The translations under genes and the position numbers were made by a program. From Gigaspora margarita (lineage: Eukaryota > Glomeromycota > Glomeromycetes > Diversisporales > Gigasporaceae): 64,000 nt of DNA. Below, piece after piece: positions 12,171 through 23,850 of this stretch. The notes below the pieces were generated by a model. That model was given only the letters and a program-made list of their open reading frames with translations. It had not been told where the DNA came from and ran no database searches. Numbering within the stretch: position 1 is the stretch's first letter; every line of letters starts with the position of its first letter. Where the stretch lies: contig WTPW01000201.1 of the NCBI GenBank assembly GCA_009809945.1, positions 92,607-156,606 on the forward strand. The letters run 5' to 3'.

Positions 12171-12480
12171 TAGTGATACGGGCCGATGGAGAAATCATGG
12201 ACCATGTCGATCTAAAAAAGCTCGGGCAGATCGTCCGAGCTGTCCTTTTTTGCTAAGCTAATTTTTCTGATAAGAATTAGTCTCCTTATCTATATCAAAT
12301 GTGTAAGAAGCCATCCTTGCCAAAATTCTAATGATATTAAATTATTGTCTTTGAGAAATTATAACACGTTAGTACTTTATGTTGATTAATAATTGTTTAT
12401 GCAACCAAACATGCCGTTCCTTACATTCATTGTTTGTCAATCTATCATCTAAATTAGTCAATTAATGAATATTTGAGCGT
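12171..12480 (-). mobile_element. Truncated copy of the TAGTGATACGGG hAT-type element
   Basis: Starts TAGTGATACGGGCCGATG and matches the reverse complement of the right half of the 33713-34205 copy for about 300 bp, with many substitutions. Similarity fades near 12480 and no second terminus is found. An old, broken copy. Confidence 0.65.
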
Positions 12481-13920
12481 TATTCAATAGAAAAGGGGAA
12501 GATCTACATTACCGCGAATGGAGGAATATTGAAGATTTCAGGGAAGCTATCACTTTATAGTAACGTAATGTAGGCAGTTTGCCTGCATTAATTAATTTAA
12601 ACCAATGATCTTCAAAATTGTAATTTTACCGTGAATTATTTTTGAAATTTTTTTTGAATTTTTTTTATTTTTATTTTTATTTAATGAGATTACAATAGTT
12701 TTAGAATTTTGCTTAATTTAAGTCCGGCTGCACCATGACCTATATCACTGCAAAAACAATATCCATTATGGATGATTCAGTTTAAAATGCCATAATTAAA
12801 ACTAAGACAGAATATTTGATATGCTCCCGGAAATGATAATTAATATTGTGTCAGGGATTACTGTAAATGGTTGACCGTTAATATGAACATATGATATAGA
12901 AATTCATTAGCTCATAGTTATAATTATTAATTATTATAAAAATGATAGTGAGGTGTTGGGTCGCAAATTGTGGATTAAGCACCCATTTGTTACGGCAGAT
13001 TTGGCCAATATTACATAATCGTTTACATAATTTTTAACTTATTAAGTACATTTCAAATTAAAAATTTTTGAGAAACTATGGTAAAATTTGCCTAACAATT
13101 ATTTTTCACTTAATGAGACCGCAATATTATTAGTAAAATTTTGAGTAATTCCGACACAAGTTTTGATTATTGCTTTCAATCAATCAAAATCAAGGATCTC
13201 CAGATCAAATTGTGCAGTAGGGGTTAACCGAATAGTGTTGGTGCGGGATTAGGATTATATTACCCTTGAAACTGATTTTATTCTCACAATAGCCTTATTT
13301 GGTTAGCAATTACTATAAACGGCAAGTTATTTAAATCATTCTCTGAATGTGCGAGTTCAGACCTGAACTTGATTATGCGAATTAAACCCTGTTTCTGTTA
13401 CTGGTTTTTGCCCCTGCTTAATATCTTTCGATCTGCTAACTTCACACGCTTGAATGATTAACAAATTCTTTTGTTCCCATCTTTGACGATCAGTGATTAT
13501 CACTTCATCAACCCAAAAAATAAATAATTCTAATAAAAGAAAAATGAAAATTGCTAAGATTCAAAGAATAGATATGCAATTCTGCATTGGATCATCAATA
13601 TTTATGTCTAAAAATTGTTTTTTAATATTTAAAATTCTCCTAGGCGCATAGTTAGATTTGTGTGTGTGTTTTTTTTATTCTAAATCAAAAGCTTTTTTCT
13701 TTTTACGGCCATGTGTCTATTTCGCTTGCTTTATGAATTAGAAATGTATTTTCGTGTAACAACAGAGAATTTATCTAATATGGATTCACGTGCAGAAAAT
13801 TGTGCGCAGAAGTTGGCCAGCCATTCAAAATATCTAGCCAATCAAATCGCGATTTGAAAAGTGTGTATTGTATGTATAATGATAATCAAGTCATCGTAAT
13901 CTGTATCATAGTCCGTGACA
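12481..13920. other. Intergenic, nothing recognised
   Basis: AT-rich single-copy-looking DNA with no supported genes or clear repeats. A short frame from 13800 begins at a non-ATG codon and has no family features. Confidence 0.4.
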
Positions 13921-14305
13921 TAGTCCGTAGTAGTGCGAAAACTCAGGCTTTTAAATACTTTCTGAGTTATCAAGAACTACCGCGCTATATTCTTTCATAG
14001 CCTCTTGTACTATCAACACTGCTTTACACACTGAGCGAACAACAATGTTCGATAGAAGCTTTCTACGTCCTTCTTACTGTTCTTTGCAAATCAACGATGG
14101 AGGACCAACAATAAGCTGGTTAGCCTACAATCCCTTGCCAACAATGACCTGTTTCTTCACCATCGCAAAAAAACAACTCCTGGGAACAAATTATTATCTC
14201 CAAGCCTCCGTCACAGACTTGTTATTTCATGTGGCTTGGATCGATAGACCTTCCGGTGTTACCAATTTGCATTTAAGTCACGGGTTAAATTTTTAACCGT
14301 GACAC
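13921..14305 (-). other. Compositional outlier, possible LTR-like fragment
   Basis: Clearly more GC-balanced than its surroundings. On the minus strand it opens TGTCACGGTTAAA within an inverted repeat (about 14277-14304) and contains a TATTTAAAAG box near 13948. This layout suggests an LTR, but no matching far end or duplication was established. The open frame at 14045-14296 (+) has no recognisable domain. Confidence 0.3.
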
Positions 14306-15064
14306 TACTATCTAACTGATCTACAAATAGTGGAGCTTTCAGCGATCTTGAGTAAATTGATCAAGTTCTAACCCGGAATTTTGAGGATCTTCCTGCATGA
14401 AGAGGAAGTCTGTTTTTAACATGTATGATGATCAAGCGACAATTCATTCCTTCGTTATGGCTTCTAGCCATTTCTTTGAAGAACAGTGATTATCAATTCA
14501 TCAAGCTAGTAAAAAATCCGACGAAAACAAAACCAAAAACATAACGCTCAATGGCATAAATAGTTGTAGGACGGAGTGTCATAAAAGCGGCAAAAAGACA
14601 TGTTTCAACAGCACCGAACCCAATTTGTAAATTTTTTTTTTATTTTATTTTATTTTTTTTTCTTACTCAGATATAGTACATGTATAAGTGCGTGTGTATA
14701 AGTACTTGTATTGGTACGTACGTGTACAAATACATTTAAGTATATATATATAAAAACTTAACAAATTTCCTTTTTAAGATTTTGACGATCATATGCACGA
14801 GCATAGTACAAATTACTACAAGTAGTAAAAACCGCCAACCGCATATAGTAAAGGACACTTACACTACATGTGCACATATGACATAAAACTCATTACACAG
14901 CATAACCGTTTTTGGTAAAAAAGATCGGCAAAAATTGAATACTTAATTAAAAGCGATCTTACTACGCCATCAAAGTCATAATCTGTTATTAGACGTTAGC
15001 GGAGACGAAGTTTCATTTGTACACACATACAGATGAGAGTATAATGATCAAGTGTCATTATTAT
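14306..15064. other. Intergenic, low complexity in part
   Basis: T-rich low-complexity sequence near 14631-14662 and TGTATAAGTAC-type words near 14690-14760. No gene seen. Confidence 0.4.
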
Positions 15065-15145
15065 TAATCAACTAGTCGACTGGTACTAATATATTAATCG
15101 ACTAGTACTATTAGTCGGCTAGTACTAATAGATTAGTCGGTATTA
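15065..15145. repeat. Degenerate TAGTCGACTAGTACT repeats
   Basis: Four to five variants of a partly palindromic word around TCGACTAGTACTAAT. It may be the end of an eroded transposon. Confidence 0.5.
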
Positions 15146-15408
15146 CATAAAATTTTGAAAATCGGGTTGATCGGTCGGGATTTTTTTTTATCCTGTCGCT
15201 CTTGTTTAAAAAAAGGAAGGGTAGGTTTTGGTGGAGTTTATATATTCAAATAGTGGCCCAAAATCTTAGTATTATCCGAAACTTTATCATTGTTCAGGCA
15301 AAATGCGTAGCAAAATATTATCAACTGTGATATTTAAAAGTGCACTTTACACTGTTTATAATAAGTAAAGTCTGCGGGACATTTCAAGAACAATGAACCC
15401 AATGATAA

Positions 15409-15786
15409 TAAGGCCACGCAAAGTTGATTTTTCGTTTTGCATTACCCGCCGTCCCATTTTTTCAATTTTTTCAATTTTTTTTTTTTTAGATCCCAATTGT
15501 GCCAATTGTTCGATTTTTGACATCTATTTTTTTTCCCGCTATTTTCATCCGGTATCACCCGATGAAGACCTTAATTTCCCGTAATTGTCCGATAGGGCTG
15601 ACAGGAAAAATATGACTGCCGGCCCAATGTTTTGATTCCTTGTTTGCAAAATATAACCTTAAATGTGATCATTATTCTATTTGCAGTAAATTGAATTAAA
15701 AAAAAAAATACAAAAAAAAAAAATCCGTCCGTCCGTCCCTAAATCCATGTAATGCAAAACGAAAAATCAACTTTGCGTGGCCTTAT
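15409..15786. mobile_element. MITE with about 38-bp inverted ends
   Basis: AAGGCCACGCAAAGTTGATT at the left is repeated inverted at the right end near 15750-15786, the match continuing through CGTTTTGCATTA. The interior is poly-A/poly-T rich. The target duplication is ambiguous (TA or TTA class). The 15393-15584 open frame spans the left end and is not a gene. Confidence 0.7.
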
Positions 15787-16446
15787 ATATACTGTAAACG
15801 GTTAATTTTTATCCCCAATTAGTTTTCAATTTTCATAAACCATATTAGGTAATGTGATGCTCTCTTAACAGATGATGATAACGTAAGTGATACCTTTATT
15901 AAACATAAGCATAGCTAATATTGTTCTTATTTTCAAGTTATCCGAATAAAGCTGACAATTAGGAATAAATAACAAGTGAATAATCTGAATTAAATTCATA
16001 CTCCAGATACTCTTATGAGATTTTGAAATCCTTTCAGTATCTAATTAGAAATTCATGACAATAACAAAAAAACACAAAGATCTTTCTCAAAAGTATTTAA
16101 AGTCAGTTACATTAATATCATAATGAAAATGCGTATAAGAATCTACAACTTATAGCACACTAATTCATATTATACTCCAAATCCAAATAACTTAACTCTT
16201 CTTGCTGCTTATAGATACAAGTCTATATAGAACAAATAACGATAAATCTCTAGGTTTAAACTCTAGCATAAATATTATTAAGATTAGATCATGTAGTATT
16301 ACTCTGCACTACTACGTAGCCGTAAGCCTCAAGCATTCGGAAATTTACTAAATCGGTGGGCCACATTGACATGGTATTAGCACAATTGATATGATAAATT
16401 AAATAAACGAATTCCGAATTAATAATCCAGAATAAATTCTAATACA
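15787..16446. other. Intergenic, nothing recognised
   Basis: AT-rich DNA without supported features. Confidence 0.4.
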
Positions 16447-16570
16447 CAGTCAAACCTCTCTAAGCGTAACTCTCTAGATGCTTTTGACTCTGGCCCAAAT
16501 ACATACCATACGTACTTTTAGAAATGTAAAAATTTCTTATTACGAGTTGCGTTTTAGAAAAGTTTGACTT
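16447..16570. mobile_element. Possible small MITE, CAGTCAAACC ends
   Basis: CAGTCAAACCTCTCTAA at the left has an imperfect inverted partner (AGAAAAGTTTGACTT) at the right. It resembles the 6232-6310 element. Boundaries are tentative. Confidence 0.4.
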
Positions 16571-19417
16571 TATTGACTTTATATCGAATAATCAAAAATT
16601 TTATTATCAAATAAACGAGTAATTAAAAGATAGTATATGTTTAAATATATGTCAATAAAAATTTTTTAAATGAAATCTAGTGAGATTATTCTAAACGTAG
16701 AAACAATCGATGAAATCAAGATAAACTTGTATGTACCGTACGTACGTATGTATGTACATCGAAAATTAGACCAATAATATAGAATAACTGCCACAAATAT
16801 AATCGATAATATTTTATTAGTCAGAATCGCGTTTTAAATTTATTCATCATTACGAGTTTATTCCGAAACTGAAATACCTATACATCGTAGGCATATTTGA
16901 GAGGTGAATTTTAAATATTAAAAAAAGATTTAGTGAAAGCAGAATATATCATAAATTGTTACTTGTATCTTGAATTTCTGTATCGATTTAATTGGCCAAA
17001 GTACATTAATAGAACTATGTTTTTTATTATTCGACTAAGCCGATTTTTTTTTATAATATATTATTATTTTTAAGATCTCTAGCTAACAAAATTGTCTATA
17101 CATGAAATCTTCATTAATAAAATTTAGAATAGTGTTGCAAGACTTGTAAAATTTAAAAATGCACATAGAAATTATTATATAATTTTGATCCAATTAAAAT
17201 TATGTAAATTACTTTTATTTTAATAATATTTTTTTTAAATTAGAACTTATAATTTATACATATTCCTTTTCAATTTACGACAATGGTTTTTAGCAAACAA
17301 ATTTCTTGATCCAACTTTTACTACTATATATTGTAGTCTTCTGATTTTGCTATTTTATATTTAATAGCTAGCCTAATTAGGCAAAAAGAAACCACTAGGT
17401 AATAATGTTTCTTATACATTTTACTATTGTAATAATACCTAAAGCAATTTCATTTGTGATTTTCTAAGTGTATATTATTGGTTAGTTCAATACCAAAATG
17501 AATTCAATCTTAATTGCATAATATGCATTACAATTGCCATTATTTTTTATAGTAAACTTGTTTACAGAAATCACAATATTGTAGAATTTGCAACTGTAAT
17601 CCCAATGCAAAATTTATATCATGATAGCAAGTTTATAGCAAAGCTTTTATAATAAATCATAATAAAATTTATGACTATATTCAAACACAACTTCAACCAC
17701 ATATATATATCATAATAGTTGTTTGTAATTTTTTGTAACAAATTTTTTGCAACAAGCTATAATAGAATAATTTAACACATACAGTAGCTACTGTATTAGT
17801 AATACAACCTAACTTAGCTACTTTCAAACTTTCTAATAACTAATCTTTGCTGATTTTAGCAATTTGAAAGTGTACTAATTAGTTATATACTACTATTATA
17901 TGTATTAGTATTATTCTTAATTAAAACTAATAAAGTATTATATTATATAAAGATGCAGAATTGCATAATGGATCATGCTGCATAATATTGCATTTTGCAA
18001 TGCAAGGGCAAAAAACCTGCATTCACACATCTCTAGTTGTCACTAGAAGACTGGAACCCACTGAATGTCCCAATTTTTCCAGAGTTCCAGTGGTCCCAGT
18101 GAGAGATCTCTGGAATGATTTTCTCACTATAATGTATCCATCTAATTGACTAACCTAAATGTGACTATTGTCAATCAAATTAGTTAGTTGGAAACTAATT
18201 TTATTTATGAATCTCTGAAGCTATTCAATGCAAAATATTCAGTTTATATTTTCAACTTTAATGCCAGTTCAAGATTCTGGCATAATAATTCTTTCTTTGT
18301 TTATATATCTCATTATGATAATATAATATATATTTTGTTGATATTGTAAAAAAAGAATTCCTATATTTGATTTCCCTAATTCTTTAACAAAGTCTTTAAC
18401 ATTATCACATGATCTTTTGCTGGATTACTCATCTTTTTCAGAATTGCTGTCAAAATTTTACTATTACATGACTATTTCCAAAAAACTTCAAGTTCATTTA
18501 AGTTAAAGTTAAAATTTATATAGCCTTGATATTAGCAAGATATATATTAAAATTGCTCAAGAAATTTTTTTGTTAGAGCATGAAAAGTGTTTTTTATACA
18601 AACTATAGGGAATAAGTAATTTTTGAAAAAGTGAACATTTTGTTTTAATCTTTCTGCTTGTGTAATGTTACATCAAAATGAGACTTGCTATTGAGTTGTA
18701 CCACAAAAAATCATATAATAGTAAAATTTTGATAATGATTCTGGGAGTAGTTTGGATTACCCAATTATTCTTGCTATTAAAAATAACATTGTTTGTGATC
18801 TAGTAATTGCACAAACAAATAATTTCTACTCCAAATAGTTGGTTTAAATTGGCCAACAGAAGCTACTTACTAAAAAGTCTTTACTAGAACAGTTTGATCA
18901 CTAGAAATTATTATGTTTTCAATTCCATTTAGTTAAGTCCAATAATCTTCCAATTTCAGTAATTCTTACTGGAACATTCTAGTGAACAACACTAATTTAG
19001 AATATGATTTTAGTAATAAGGGCCTTTGCAATAGAAAGGCCAATACTGCCCAAAAATGAAAGTCTGGTTTTTGTTATTTGGATAAATTTTGATACACGCT
19101 ACATTTTTTTAATTATAAATAGAAATTGATTTGCATAATAAAAAATTGAGATATTTAACAAAAATTCTTGGGAGTTTCATACATTACAGGATTAACTAAT
19201 TTAATAAACTAATCAAATCACAAAAATTTTGATTTAAATGGGTTAGTCCAAACAAAACAACTCAGTTTTCTCAAAATCGTATATAAACCAGCATTAGCCT
19301 TTTTACTGCAAAGACTCTATATGTTTCATGTTTAATAATATTTGAGATATATGGTACTATAAGTTAAAAACAATAATTTTGTAATATTATAAAAAAAATT
19401 TTCAAATCAAAATTTTG
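16571..19417. other. Long intergenic stretch
   Basis: Very AT-rich. A short inverted repeat pair (CTGGAAC / GTTCCAG) lies near 18050-18095. No gene is supported; the 17961-18149 frame has no family features. Confidence 0.4.
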
Positions 19418-19580
19418 GGTTAGAGTAGAGTTAACATCTCTATTCGGATTTATATATCCAGATATGTACTATGTCATGTGATATAAAATGACATAGTGTT
19501 TTTATATCCAGATATGAATAAATCTGGATTTAAATTTATATCTGGTATATCCAGATAGAGGTATTAACTCTAGGTTAGAG
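19418..19580. mobile_element. hAT-type MITE with 8-bp target duplication
   Basis: Element 19426-19572 (147 bp) begins TAGAGTTAACATCTCTAT and ends with the inverse (ATAGAGGTATTAACTCTA). It is flanked by perfect 8-bp repeats GGTTAGAG at 19418-19425 and 19573-19580. The 8-bp duplication and TAxxG-type terminus fit the hAT superfamily. Confidence 0.75.
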
Positions 19581-19912
19581 ATTTAGAAGTCAAAGCTTAG
19601 GAAATTAAAATGAATAAATAATTGTCTTTTTATTTTAAGACATTTGGTAATAATAATAGAATAGAGATTGTTCAAGTACTGATCATAATCATTTACAATT
19701 AATCAAGAAAAGTGATTATAAACAACCATAGAACTTCATTTAAAAAAAAAGAAGAAATATATAAATATAGGCATTATTTTTTAGCAACCTGTTACTGTGG
19801 TGACCCCAGGATTGACTACAAATTTGGTCATATGCCAATAATTCAATTATCAAAAAATTTTTTAATAAAAAATTCTCAAATTATATTATTTATTATATAA
19901 AAATTTCATATT

Positions 19913-22069
19913 TACAGTCTTCCTCCCATATAATCACCCAGTTTGTCTAGCCCTTTATAGTGATTCTATAAAGAGGTGATTAAATAGAATTACTTCTATA
20001 AATCATATAATATACAATAATATGTACAATGTGATTTTTAAAAGGTAAATAATATAGTTACTAATTTCAAACTTCAGACCAGACTCAAATTATGAGTTCA
20101 GTCTGGATTCTGTCCAAAGTTTGCAAACAAGTTTACTTAGTGTATAAAGCTAGAATTAATTAGTAAAGTTTTGTAAATTATAAGATTTATAGAATTTTAT
20201 TAATAAAATTCTATAAAATCTTATAATTTACAAATTTTTAATAAATTAATTCTAACTTCATGCACTAAATAAAAATTGTTTAGCAGCAAAGTTGTTTTTA
20301 TTTTACTTGAAATTTGAAGAAAGATGCTTAATTTTGGATTTTTGATCAAAATGTCAAATTTAAGTATCTTTTCTCCAAATTTTAAGTAAAATAAAAACAA
20401 TTAATATATTATTAGGTCTAAACAAGTTTACTTATTGCATTAAGTTAGAAAATAATAAGATTTTATAGAATTTTATTAATAAAATTCTACAAAATCTTAT
20501 AATTTAGAAAATTTTACTAATAAATTCTAACTCATGCACTAATTAAAATTGTTTAGTATCTAAATTGGCAATATTGTTTTATTTTACTTGAAATTTGTAT
20601 GAAAGATGTATAATTTTGAATATTTGATCAAAGAAGTCAAATTTAAGCATCTTTTCTCCAAATATTAGGTAAAATAAAAACAACCCTACTGATTTAATGT
20701 ACTTTTAGATGCTGAACAAGTTATACTTAATGCATAAAGTTGGAATCAATTAATAAAATTTTGTCAATCATAAAGATTTTGTAGAATTTTATTAATAAAA
20801 TTCTATAAAAACTTATGATTCACAAAATTTTACTAAATATTTTTTTTTATGCACTAAGTAAACTTGTTTAGCACCAAAATATATTAAATTGGTAAAGTTG
20901 TTTTTGTTTACATGAAATTTGGAGGAAAGATACTAAAATTTGACTTTTTTGATCAAAATCCAAAATTATGCATCTTTTCTTCAAATTTCAAGTAAAATAA
21001 AAACAATATTGTCAATTTAATATATATTTAAATGCTAAACAAGATTATCTAGTAAATTAAATTAGAATTAATTAGTAAAAAACTTCAAGTAAAATAAAAA
21101 CAACATTGCCAATTTAATGTATATTTAAATGCTGAACAAAATTACCTAGCAAATTAACTTAGAATTAATTAGTAAAATATAGTGAATTATAAGATTTTGT
21201 AGAATTTTATTAATAAAATTCTATAAAATCTTCATAATTGCCAAAATTTTATTAATTAATTTTAACTTAACACATTAAATAAACTTGTTTAGCACCTAAA
21301 AGTATATTAAATTAGTAGAGTTGTTTTTATTTTACTTAAAATTTGAAGAAAAGATGCTTAAATTTGATTTTTTTTGATCAAAAATCCAAAATTATATATC
21401 ATTCCTACAAATTTTAAGTAAAATAAAACAACTTTGCCAATTTAATGTATTTTTATGTACTGAACAAGTTTATTAGAGAATTAATTAGAATTTATAAATC
21501 TTATGAACCACAAATGTATACTAAATAATTCTAACTTAATGCACTAAGTAAACTTGTTTAGCACCTAAAAATACATTAAACTGGCAAAGTAGTTTTTATT
21601 TTACTTAAAATTTGGAGATAAGATGCTTAAATTTGACTTTTTTGATCAAAATTCAAAATTAAGCATCTTTTCTCCAAATTTCAAGCAAAATAAAAACAAT
21701 ATTGCCAACTTAATATATTTTTAGGTGCTGAAAAAGTTTACTTAGTGCATGAGGTTAGAATTTATTAGTAAAATTTTGTGAATCATAAGATTTTGTAGAA
21801 TTTTATTAACAAAATTCTATAAAAAATTATAATTTGCAGTTAACCAATAACAATTATGCATTTACAATCAATAAAAAAAATTGTGATTATAGGGAATTAT
21901 ATTTTTTAATCAATTAGTTTAATAAATATTTAAAAAAATGTAATAGTGATTATACTATTGATGTGATTATATGAAGGTATTTTTAATATGAAAAATGACT
22001 ATACAAACTTGTGTGATTATATAGAGTTTGTGGTTATATAGGAGGTGACTGTATGGGAGGAAGCCTGTA
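19913..22069. mobile_element. 2.15-kb non-autonomous element carrying a palindrome array
   Basis: The left terminus CAGTCTTCCTCCCATATAAT (from 19915) is matched by the inverted right terminus ending 22067, with TA on both sides (19913-19914, 22068-22069). There is no transposase. Subterminal DNA is rich in GTGATTATA-like words, especially 21880-22040, a usual layout for transposase binding. The centre is the tandem palindrome array listed separately. Probably moved by a Tc1/mariner-like enzyme. Confidence 0.7.
20100..21840. repeat. Tandem array of alternating palindromes
   Basis: Two kinds of long palindrome alternate head-to-tail. Type A is centred on GAATTTTATTAATAAAATTC (near 20200, 20478, 20790, 21208, 21803, with a decayed one near 21500). 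Type B is centred on TTTTGATCAAAA (near 20343, 20623, 20948, 21372, 21648). Arms are about 100 bp or more, and units recur every 275-425 bp. Words such as TGCACTAAGTAAACTTGTTT and AAGTAAAATAAAAACAA recur throughout. Confidence 0.85.
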
Positions 22070-22680
22070 TTAATAAAAAGGATTAATTTAATGTAGCTGC
22101 AGATACATGTATCTGTATTTAATAATTCTATAATAACTCAAAATTTTACTAGGGTAACCCTGTTATTTTACTAAGCAAAAATTCTCTTCTTGTGATTTTG
22201 CTACAGTATAGGACCCTTAAAGATGGCAATAAAATAGCTAGTTTTTAAAAGCTAATAACTTATAATACAGAAAAGATACAGAAAAAAGGAAGCTACTGTT
22301 TTAAAGCTAAATCAATTCTACAAAATAGCAGCCTTAATTTTTTAAAAAATTATTTGTTATCAAGTTATTAGAATTTAAAATTCTGTGTTTTTATATGAAC
22401 AATCCAAAATGGGACATACAGTAAAAAATAATGTGGTTTTTTTATCTTATATAAAGAATAGTATTTAAAATTGCAAAATAATAATTTAAATAGATTTTAA
22501 TAAATATTAACTTGTAATTTTAGTTGTAATAATATAAATTTATATAATTATTTTTTAATAAAACATCTTTTTTTAAGTATTCAATAAAATTACAGAAAAT
22601 ACAGCCAATCATAATTTAGGAAACTATAAAATATCAAAAATAAATTATTTGAATAATTTTAAAACAGATATGTTATATCG
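22070..22680. other. Intergenic with a piece of a dispersed repeat
   Basis: 22129-22195 matches the reverse complement of 47630-47695 (shared ATAACTCAAAATTTTACTAG), so both belong to one dispersed family. No gene seen. Confidence 0.5.
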
Positions 22681-22980
22681 CACCTGTGGTGTTCAACACC
22701 AGTAATATGAAATTCATGTAACATGCAAATCAAAATAAGAACAAAAACTAAATTCAATTAATATTAGGATTAGGGTAAGGCCTGGGATGGCGCAGGGGCA
22801 TAGGTTATACCAAAATTTTATGAGGAATTTTTTTTGTTAGAGCCTCAAAGATGATTTCATAAACGAATTTTTGCATTATAGTCATTTTTTAAAAATATCC
22901 AAAAATTTGCATTACACCTGATTTTCATGTTACACTGCAGCTCATAATAAAAATTATAGTGGTGTTGAACACTAGTGGTG
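22681..22980. mobile_element. MITE with CACCTGTGGTGTTCAACACC ends
   Basis: About 300 bp. The left CACCTGTGGTGTTCAACACC is mirrored by GGTGTTGAACACTAGTGGTG at the right. The interior is non-coding with a GC-richer patch near 22781-22800. Target duplication not resolved. Confidence 0.65.
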
Positions 22981-23054
22981 TGATTTAACAACGCCATTTT
23001 AAAATTATTAAAATTTAAATTTCAAAATGGGACGTTTCCATCTCTAAGTATCCC

Positions 23055-23105
23055 CACTGTATAACTTTAACTCTAACCCTAACTCTAACCCTAACCTAAC
23101 TCTAA
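23055..23105. repeat. Interstitial telomere-like CTAACC repeats
   Basis: Degenerate CTAACCCTAACTCTAACC units, related to the TTAGGG telomere repeat. A reverse-orientation relative lies at 47575-47615 inside a transposon, so this patch is probably transposon-borne rather than an old chromosome end. Confidence 0.6.
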
Positions 23106-23439
23106 CTCGAATTCTATATATAGCACCTGGCTAAAAAATTAGTTTAATAGTACAGCTATATGTAGCTCCCAGCTACAATAAATTAATTCAAAAAAAAAAA
23201 TTAAAAAAAATAAAAATAAAATAAAAAGTATAAAGTCTTTATTCATGTAATGATCAGCACAACTCCAAACACACACCAAGCCAATGATGTTATCAACAGA
23301 AACAAAGAAAACTGCACCAACCATGGCATCATATTCAAGTTAGCACTAATGAAGCAACAAAGAATACTCAAAACAATGTGAAACTCATGAAATCAACAAC
23401 AAAAAGGTGACCTGAAGCACAAAGACCCACTCATCAAAA

Positions 23440-23580
23440 GAGCAACACCAATAGCCCAAACCTCAACAATAACTTTAACAATGACTCCAACAATGACTCC
23501 AATGATAACTCCTTTATGACTCCAACATGACTCCAATAATTACTCCAACGATGGCACCAGTGACAACTCCAATAACTAAA
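23440..23580. repeat. Degenerate ACTCCAACAATG minisatellite
   Basis: About eight variants of a 12-18-bp unit around ACTCCAA. It creates a false leucine-rich minus-strand frame (23434-23667). No gene is supported. Confidence 0.6.
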
Positions 23581-23800
23581 AAAAAAGTGGTAAGAAAATA
23601 TAAAAACCATAACATCAAAAAAAATATATATAATTGAAAAAAAATCCTGAATCTGGTAACAAAACAATGCAAAAAACTAAACTTGAAAGAACGAAACTAT
23701 TGACAAAAGAATCCAAGACCCACGAAAAAAGAAAAGCAAGTTAATACTTATAAAGTATACTCTATTTGCGATTACATATTTAAACTTAAGTTAAATAAAT

Positions 23801-23850
23801 TTTCTTTGAAATATTCTTCTTTGAAATATTCTTCTTTGAAATAATTCTTC
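23801..23850. repeat. Tandem 16-bp repeat
   Basis: Three to four copies of TTCTTTGAAATATTCT with minor variation. Confidence 0.7.

Noticed and set aside
15393-15584. 63-codon plus-strand frame
   Set aside because: It spans the inverted end of a MITE and T-rich DNA.
20100-21840. CRISPR-like array
   Set aside because: Units are long palindromes without short constant repeats and unique spacers, in eukaryotic DNA within a transposon.
23055-23105. True chromosome end or fusion scar
   Set aside because: The repeats are few and degenerate, and a relative sits inside a transposon at 47575-47615.
23434-23667. Leucine-rich minus-strand protein
   Set aside because: It comes from an ACTCCAA minisatellite with no domain or start context.
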